The notes beneath the pieces were generated by a model. It saw only the letters and a program-made list of their open reading frames with translations, had not been told where the DNA came from and did not search any database. Of a DNA stretch of 64,000 nt, positions 57,654-64,000 are shown piece after piece. Source of the DNA: Pelobates cultripes (taxonomy: Eukaryota; Chordata; Amphibia; Anura; Pelobatidae). The stretch lies in the NCBI GenBank assembly GCA_933207985.1, contig OW240913.1:99297265-99361264 (forward strand), in the 5' to 3' direction. The stretch's first letter is position 1. Every line of letters starts with the position of its first letter. The translations under genes were made by a program, and so were the position numbers.

Positions 57654-58400
57654 ATGCATGCAAGTTTTAGTTTGGGGTATATTTATAAAAACAGGGATTT
57701 TTTTAATTTAGTTTGTAGTTTTTGCACTAATGACTAATACTGTTGGTGAAAGTGATTCTGAATCTTTGTAACAGTAATAACGCTCAGGCTGCTTAGGCCT
57801 AGAGACTGAGACACATTATGGACTTAGACAAATATAGTGATGGAAGCCTAAAAATAATCTTCAAGATTGTATGTGCAATTAGGACTCATCCAGAGCTGTA
57901 TATGTTTCAGGGGCTAGAGAGTGCTGACCTATATAAATCAAGGACTAACTGTTCCTAGAGGAAATGATTTCTTTATTGCTATGATATACTCAAACAGTTA
58001 TCATTGCATAATTATAATGTGTTGTGATAATATTGTTTAGAAATATTGCTATTATTTGTAACGTATTTTATTACAGATCACAACTGCTCCTAGCAATTCT
58101 TACTACATAATCGACTGGAATACCCAATAAGATATACCATTTATAGATCAAGATACAAAGTATGTATAAATTAAATTAATTTATTTATATCTATTTTAGT
58201 ATTTTTTAACCTTAGGTGTGGGTTAATCTTCTGGGATTAGACAAGTTATATGCCTCTTTTGTGAGAACACTATATAACCTTCCTACTTATCAGATAGGAC
58301 TGATACTCTCTTCTGGTGACTTTTTACTAAATTAATTTATTGTTGTTATTAAGACTCACTGATTACCTTCATTAAATAAGCTATAAACAGGCCACTATCA
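57654..58400. other. AT-rich DNA, no gene
   Basis: Nothing was recognised between the MITE and the hAT-like element. Confidence 0.45.
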
Positions 58401-58408
58401 CAACAGTG

Positions 58409-59333
58409 CAGTGGTAGAACTACCACCAGTACAGCCGGTGAAACTGCAAACTGGGGGCCCATTTGGTGGCCCTTACACTTAGCACCATTAGATGGGTAAT
58501 ATTGCTTTGTTGCTTAACAGGGGCCTGGTCGGATGCCGCGGTCCTTTAAGAGCCTGACCGGGCCCTGGTAATATCAGGCCCCTGTAATATTATAACATGT
58601 ATGTACTTATGTGTATATAAATGTTTGTGTGTATGTCAGTGTGTATCTGTGTGTCAATGTGTGCATGTATCAGTATGTGTGTGTGTGTGTGTGTGTGTGT
58701 TTATATCTGTGTGTGCATGTGTCAGTATGTGTATGTTTGTGCATTTGTGTGTATCTGTGTGTCAGTGTGCATGTGTCAGATTATGTATGTGTGTATTTGT
58801 CTGTCAGTGTGTGCATGTGTGTCTGTGTGTTTATCTGTGTGTCAGTGTGTGCATGTGTCAGTACGTGTGTGTGCATCTGTGCATGTGTATACATCTGTGT
58901 GTGTATATGTCAGAGTGTGTGCATGTGTCAGTGTGTGTCTGTTTATATGTGTGTGTCAGGTTGTTCATCTGTGTGTGTATATACATCAGTGTGTGAATCT
59001 GTGTGTCAAGATGTGTGCATGTGACAGTGTGTGTATGTATAAGTGCGTGTAACTATGTGCATGTGTATGTGTCGGTGTGTTTATATGTACGTATCTGTGT
59101 ATAGATGTGTATGTATATCTGTTTAATCATGTATGTGACAATGTGTATGTGTATATGCATGCATCCAAGTAATCAAACACCAACAAAACATGCAAGCACA
59201 CCCCTGCATTCCAACTCCAAAATTATATACAAACAGACCCCTTCACTCAAACACCAATTCTACACACAAATGTTCATTCGTATTTAAAAAACTTTCTTGC
59301 ACCAGGGCCCTCTCTACATTAGTTCTGCCACTG
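58409..59333. mobile_element. hAT-like non-autonomous element with internal minisatellite
   Basis: Terminal inverted repeats CAGTGGTAGAACTA (58409-58422) and TAGTTCTGCCACTG (59320-59333) differ at one base. They are flanked by the 8-bp duplication CAACAGTG (58401-58408 and 59334-59341). The 8-bp duplication and CAGTG ends identify hAT. There is no transposase, and the interior is mostly minisatellite. Confidence 0.9.
58596..59130. repeat. GTGTGTCAGTGTGTGCATGT minisatellite
   Basis: Degenerate GTGTATCTGTGTGTCAG and GTGCATGTGTCAG units within the hAT-like element. Long Cys/Val-rich frames in all three + frames are artefacts. Confidence 0.92.
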
Positions 59334-59708
59334 CAACAGTGGGTGTTAAATTTGTTGTGAGACACTATCATCATGTATACCCATTGCTTCCCATAATTGG
59401 TTAAAAGTCCCCAATACTTTATATTGGCTTTGTGTAAATAAAACTTATCAGTATCTCTCCCCATTCTCAGATTGCCTGTCCAAAGCTGCTACAATAAATC
59501 ATACTGGCTCTAGCCCTCCATGCAGCTGGAATCACACAGAACTTGCCCCTCATCCCTACTTCCTCTTGCAACTATTGCTTTCCCTTCTTCTAAATTCAAG
59601 CAGGAGAGATGCCCAGAGGAGGGTTTCTCCAAAAACAGAAGTGCAGAGCACAGCCTACTTATCTTTGTGGTGATCAGCACAAACTTACCTGTATATATAT
59701 ATATATAT
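59334..59708. other. Short unassigned stretch
   Basis: No gene. A (TA)n run at about 59693-59707 abuts the next element. Confidence 0.5.
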
Positions 59709-60147
59709 TTGTGTTCGGGGCAAATAGCCGTATATGGAGTAAGGTTCCAGCATAAGCGTAGGATAGTATAAAGGGAGCAAGTCGGTTGTGGTGTGCCGAG
59801 ACCGACGATACGGTAGGCCTGTAAATAAAGAGGGCCCACCAAGGAGTAAGTAAGTAAAGTAAATGGAAAGAAAAGAGAAAGTGTTGAAATGAGGAGTGGG
59901 TGGGAGGGTCATTCTGATGCTGACCTCAAGCGATATGAGTCAGGTAAGGGGTGTCCCTTATATAGGGGAGTGAATTAATTTAAGCCCCTCCCACAAATAC
60001 AGGCCAAATGGCCTTAAAACTTGTGTTCGGGGCAAATAGCCGTATATGGAGTAAGGTTCCAGCATAAGCGTAGGATAGTATAAAGGGAGCAAGTCGGTTG
60101 TGGTGTGCCGAGACCGACGATACGGTAGGCCTGTAAATAAAGAGGGC
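59709..60147 (-). repeat. Split direct repeats of a tyrosine-recombinase element
   Basis: Two identical-looking 127-bp copies (59709-59835 and 60021-60147) flank a 185-bp middle segment that holds TATATAAGG on the - strand. This repeat-middle-repeat order at the 3' side of a recombinase gene is what Ngaro-type elements show (B1-A2-B2). The 5' A1 copy was not found in the window. A simple tandem duplication is the alternative. Confidence 0.6.
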
Positions 60148-60158
60148 AAAAAGAATAA

Positions 60159-60656
60159 TCAAAGATTTAATACAGTCAACAATATATACAAATTAACCAG
60201 ACATTTCCTTAAATGCATTACGGTATTTAATTCCTTGAAGGATTTTTGAAGGTAGGAATCTAGGACCGCAACTGGACACCATTTGTTGTGGGTAGGATAG
60301 TATGTTATCTCTACTGTTGGTGCGTGTTGACTCGTTTCGGAATGTGGTAGAGCCAATAGGTAATGATATATGTGTTTACATACGTGGGATCGTTGAAGAC
60401 AATGATCTGTCTGAGTGGTGGTTATGGTAGTGGATTCTCTGGCCTGAGAAAGGCATAAAAGGCAGTGTGCATGGCTGGTAATGGCCAACTTGGTAGTATA
60501 ATTGAAAGGTTGTAGCTCTAATAGGTCCGATAAGGATGGAAAAGTTGGATGGCTATTGGTAATATCTGAGAGGAACGTGGGGGGATGGATTCCTGAAAAC
60601 CTCTGAGTATATTCTTGTCTGGTATGATAGCATGAAGTTATGGTAGTTTTGGCCAT
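60159..60656 (-). pseudogene. Tyrosine recombinase N-part, DIRS/Ngaro-like
   Basis: About 165 codons. The segment Lys-Trp-Cys-Pro-Val-Ala-Val-Leu-Asp-Ser-Tyr-Leu, with His-Ser-Glu-Thr-Ser-Gln upstream, resembles the region between the first catalytic Arg and the H-x-x-R box in recombinases of DIRS-like retrotransposons. The R-H-R-Y catalytic residues of the C-terminal half are not present: the frame ends 12 bases from the direct repeat. The enzyme would insert the circular cDNA by recombination without target duplication. Truncated and non-functional; the identification rests on motif shape only. Confidence 0.45.
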
Positions 60657-60849
60657 AGGTTATCCTGTGTTGTTGAATGCCTGTAAAATATATAATTAAT
60701 GGTGTGTGAGATGGTTTTAGTTTAAGGTGGCAAAAAATGAAGCAAAACCTAGGAGAAATGTTATGACACAGGTTGAGCTATGTCGTGTTCCAATGAGATT
60801 CTTTAAAGCCAGGTGAATAGGTGCGTTCTACAAGTATGGGATGAAAGTG

Positions 60850-61160
60850 CTAGGTGGGATAGTGCATGCTATGATGCATGAGTATGTCTAATCTATGATT
60901 TTGTCTCTGGAACGAAAGAGTGGCCGTGACTGTATGGGTGGCTGTAGGAAGCGTATGATGAACGTGCCTGGAATATAAATGAGACAATTGTCGGCAAGGA
61001 TGTATACCCCGCCTGGTACATGAAAGTAAAAGAAATGTGGTAAGTGGCCAACCAAGTGAGTTCCCCAGCAATACCATGATCGTATAGATGATGAATGGCA
61101 TTTGTTGATATGACATGTGCTTAGTTGTCTGAGTAACAACGGATTGATGACCCTGACCAT
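60850..61160 (-). pseudogene. RNase H-end-like fragment of the same element
   Basis: On the - strand a Val-Pro-Gly ... Ile-Leu-Ala-Asp-Asn segment resembles the C-terminal signature of DIRS-type RNase H, and a neighbouring frame continues it, implying a frameshift. It lies upstream of the recombinase remnant in the order RT/RNase H then recombinase, as in DIRS and Ngaro elements. Weak on its own. Confidence 0.35.
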
Positions 61161-62470
61161 GATTTACCCCATGCCACAGCAGCTGCTTTTAGCGGGGAAA
61201 GGATTGCCCATTTTATACCATGTAAGTGCCAGTTTGTAGGGTAGATGGTAGCCGTTTACTGTGTTGATGATATTGGTCTTACTTAACGAAGCTTCAACCC
61301 CTGCTTGAGTGATAGCTGTAAAGGTAGATCAATGGTGTGTATAGTAAGGAAACTCCTCGGAGGGTATGAGGGAGTTGAGACTTGGGGTAGCGAAGGTGTG
61401 TGGTGCCAATAAGTCTATGGTTAGTCTTTGTTTAAGGGAAGATTCCCTTGTGACAATACCAATGCATTTGTGTTTGGTGCCATGCTGTAAATGGTGGAGA
61501 TTGGAAAACCCAAGTAAAAACCCCTCTGCAAATCTTGGCTATGAGTGTGTTTACAGCCGACAGTTCTGTTGTGCTGACTGTAAGTGAGGGCATGCTATAT
61601 TCCTTGAGAGTTTATTTATGATACCTGTATGGGAGCCCTTTGAAGCTCCAGAGCCTTAGTAACTCTACTACAAGTCTGGAAGGGTGATGAGTCAGTAGTG
61701 TTGAAAATGCATTGGTGTGTACAGATGGTGAGTACGTTATTTGTAAGTTGTATTGGGACACATGGTTTGTCATGTGCCCTGAATGATTTGAACATATATG
61801 CAACAGTCTATATGCAATGCAACTACTAATACCAATTGTCTCTGGTAGTTCAGAGGTGCTGGTACCTGGAGCCTGAGAGTGCTCGCCCGTTTGTTTGGGA
61901 GAAAATCCCTTCTGTATGGGTACCTGCACAAATAAGCATCTCTACATATTCCAAATGCCAACACAACCAAGGGATGGTCAGTTCCCGATTTACCTAGAAT
62001 CCCTGGGTCTGACCATCATAGATACATCATCATACATATATATGCCTCGTTTCCCCAATGTGCCGGGATCATATGTGCAGGGTTAACGTCTTGTACCAAG
62101 TAACCGAGTTTCGGTTGGTGCTGGTTGTACAGTAGCGTGAGGCCCAGCCTTGTGAGGGCTGCGACTGACTCGAAATTGCCAGTCTGTCGTAAATTTTTTG
62201 GCTCATGAGTTTATGAGTGAGGCTAGCATGGCCTGGGTGTCACCTGAGTTGGTGTTGCTGGGCCTTCCCCTGCCTCCGTGTTGTCCGTTGATGTATGGAG
62301 GAGTTTGAATAACTCTGCTTTCCTTGCTGTGGCAGGGTAGGGGATTTGTTGCCTCCTTAGGTCGGAGCCACATCTCCTCTGCTTGAAGGTGTATCACTTC
62401 TAGCCGGGGTGCCAGGAAGAGGTGATTCTTCACCATCTTTTTGAGAAATACTTAAATAACAATAAAGATT
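61161..62470. other. Unassigned; possibly upstream part of the same element
   Basis: Several minus-strand frames of 65-105 codons exist, but none carries an RT motif I can recognise. The zone may be decayed gag/RT of the recombinase element. Confidence 0.3.
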
Positions 62471-62880
62471 GCAATTATTATTTGTACCCAGGGGTCTTGT
62501 ACTGACTTGCTAGCTAAGCCGTAAGGCGAAACGATTAGGCTTGGTGTTTTTTGGTGACTGGTGAGGCCCTGCTAGTTGCCAAGTGGCTTGAGAGGCTCTA
62601 TCTATGCTTGGCGCGAGGGGATTTTTTGTGGCCACCGAACGTTGTGGCAGGATGTTGGCCTCTCGGTGACAGTAACCAGAAAAATAGGAAGGGGAGTGAC
62701 AGGTGAGGCCCTCTCTATGATACAATGCGAGGCGGCTAGCTCACGAGTGGCCCGAGGGGTGTATGCCTCCGAGTGTGAGGCGGGGTGTTGGCCTCGCGGG
62801 ACCACTAACCGAAGCGTAAAGCAGAGAAAACAGGGGGTAATACCTATTGGGCCATAGAACCCTAATTGCCAGTACATTAC
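62471..62880. repeat. Degenerate direct repeat, GC-rich
   Basis: Two units of about 125 bp (about 62558-62683 and 62698-62815) share GGTGAGGCCCT at their starts, CGAGGGG in the middle and TGTTGGCCTC near the ends. Confidence 0.55.
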
Positions 62881-63274
62881 TACTATTCCAGGGAAGGTAA
62901 GAGATGAAGGTGTATCAGTAGTAGTAACTGTAACCTGAATGGATAAAATCGTATGGCATAAGGAAATATGGCATAGACCAAGCTTATCTTAAAACATACA
63001 GTATATGTGAAAGTAAAGTGCCGTGATATGTAAATATTAAACATCATATCCATACTGGTTAAATATGTATCAATCTTAACCCATTAAGTGCCGTATGTAT
63101 GTGAACCATATTACCAGTTACGTATATACAGATGCGTGTGCTACTGTGTAATAATATGTGTATTTATAACAGATATTGATATACTGCTTGCTATGTGAAT
63201 TGTTGTATGCCTTATTGAATGGCAAGTGAACATGGAGTTGCAAAATGCAAGTGCACTGGAGATCTGCCGAGTGC

Positions 63275-63745
63275 CCTATAGGTGGCAGTGTAGTTGATAC
63301 TGATTGGTATGTGAAATGTCGTTTGTCTGTTGACCTATAGGGGTCAGTGTTTTGGTGTTTGTAAAACCCTATGAAAATTGTCAATGTACTTGACAGACCT
63401 GTAGGTGGCAGTGTTGATAGAACTACTGTTAGTCTTAATGTGAAATGTAAATTATTGTGAATTAAACCTGAAGTTGAGCCCGTGTTGGAGTTTAATTCAT
63501 GGTTATGTTTAAAACAATCTTATGTGTAATTTATATTGGCTGGTAATTGTATATGACATGTGAACACAGTTTTGCTATTGACCAGTAGGGGTCAGAAATG
63601 CTGATTGTATGGTAAAATACCCTTTAACCCCTGAAGGATACATGACATGTGTGACATATCATTTATTCCAGAGTTTGGTCTTTAAGGGGTTAATCCAAAT
63701 GCAAGGTTAACGTGAGATTTTGAGAGTGACCTGTAGGGGTCAGTG
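63275..63745 (+). promoter_or_regulatory. Series of five CTCF-like motifs, one orientation
   Basis: Starts at 63275, 63334, 63398, 63582 and 63730. The cores are CCTATAGGTGGCAGTG, CCTATAGGGGTCAGTG, CCTGTAGGTGGCAGTG, CCAGTAGGGGTCAGAA and CCTGTAGGGGTCAGTG. Compared with the known CTCF core (CCASYAGRKGGCR) each differs by one to three bases. Binding is inference. Confidence 0.35.
63624..63693. mobile_element. 70-bp TTAA miniature element
   Basis: Ends TTAACCCC and AAGGGGTTAA. The interior matches the inverse of the copy at 54141-54220. It is inserted between the fourth and fifth CTCF-like motifs. Confidence 0.78.
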
Positions 63746-64000
63746 TGGTTTATGTGAAACATTGTTTGTGAGCTATGCCCCAGCATTATAGTTGTGAAAC
63801 AAACAGTGCCCGTTTGACAATATACAATAAGTGAACATAATAGCTTAATAACAGTCATTGTAACAAACCAAAGTTCTGTTCATGGGTTGTAAACGCACGA
63901 AGCGTGTGTGTAGTACAATAGTAAATGCATGAACTAGTTCCCGTTTGGTAGAAAATTGCACGAACCGTGAGCCTGGTATGTCAGGGAAACGAAACAAGCA

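Larger units (their letters stand above)
62881..64000. other. AT-rich sequence to the window end, with repeated motif
   Basis: No gene. It holds five CCTGTAGG(T/G)GGCAGTG-like motifs and one TTAA miniature element. The regular texture suggests a retroelement leader or LTR, but no termini are visible. Confidence 0.4.

Noticed and set aside
58601..59052. Three + frames of 131-143 codons
   Set aside because: Minisatellite inside the hAT-like element, not protein coding.
62576..62877. Overlapping + and - frames of 71-93 codons in GC-rich sequence
   Set aside because: The two-unit degenerate repeat explains the local GC content; neither frame is kept between units.

Overview
This window looks like repeat-dense vertebrate nuclear DNA, most likely from a frog or toad (Anura). 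The evidence is the mix of elements: a gamma-type endogenous retrovirus, Ty3-type (sushi/chromovirus-like) LTR retrotransposons, a CR1/L2-type LINE tail ending in repeated ATGTTTCT-like units, a tyrosine-recombinase (DIRS/Ngaro-like) retrotransposon remnant, and many TTAA-flanked elements with CCCCTTAAGGAC ends. The species assignment is an inference. No complete host gene was found. The few host-exon candidates are short and low-confidence.

Layout. 1-6411: a defective provirus on the + strand, with the 5' LTR tail, a tRNA-Gly primer site, a long leader, decayed gag, a pol with its centre deleted, a frameshifted env, a polypurine tract and a 436-bp 3' LTR. 6412-17561: copy 1 of a large duplicated block that ends at a 100-N gap (17562-17661). 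17662-34173: a mosaic of a LINE tail, minisatellites, a second Ty3-type element (19113-21439), a 2.1-kb TTAA-flanked foldback transposon (21502-23585), a 1-kb inverted-repeat element (30376-31438) and unassigned AT-rich DNA. 34174-46666: copy 2 of the block, nearly identical to copy 1. 46667-64000: AT-rich DNA with one candidate terminal exon, a solo LTR with target duplication (48399-49182), a minisatellite/hairpin element (50033-51600), short TTAA elements, a hAT-like element with an 8-bp target duplication (58409-59333), and the tyrosine-recombinase element remnant on the - strand (59709-61160) with further repeats to the window end.

Within the duplicated block a minus-strand Ty3-type element sits inside a LINE. 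Its left part is an LTR flanked on both sides by the target duplication GTCTT, followed by LINE sequence, and only then by a pol gene cut off in its chromodomain. This is a solo-LTR/full-element chimera, not a simple insertion. All pol lesions are shared by the two copies and so predate the duplication. Copy 2 shows the site where the provirus of copy 1 sits as an empty site. With the 100-N gap exactly at the end of copy 1 and very low divergence, the simplest reading is that the two copies are alleles (unmerged haplotypes) placed in tandem by the assembly. The provirus, and a 1374-bp deletion that removes most of one LTR, would then be polymorphisms.

The most unusual structures are that allele/duplication puzzle, a pair of minisatellite elements whose palindromes carry a TCTCGCGAGA site and an X-box-like GCCATGGTAAC centre, and a same-strand series of CTCF-like motifs near the window end. 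I found no coordinated gene system in this window.
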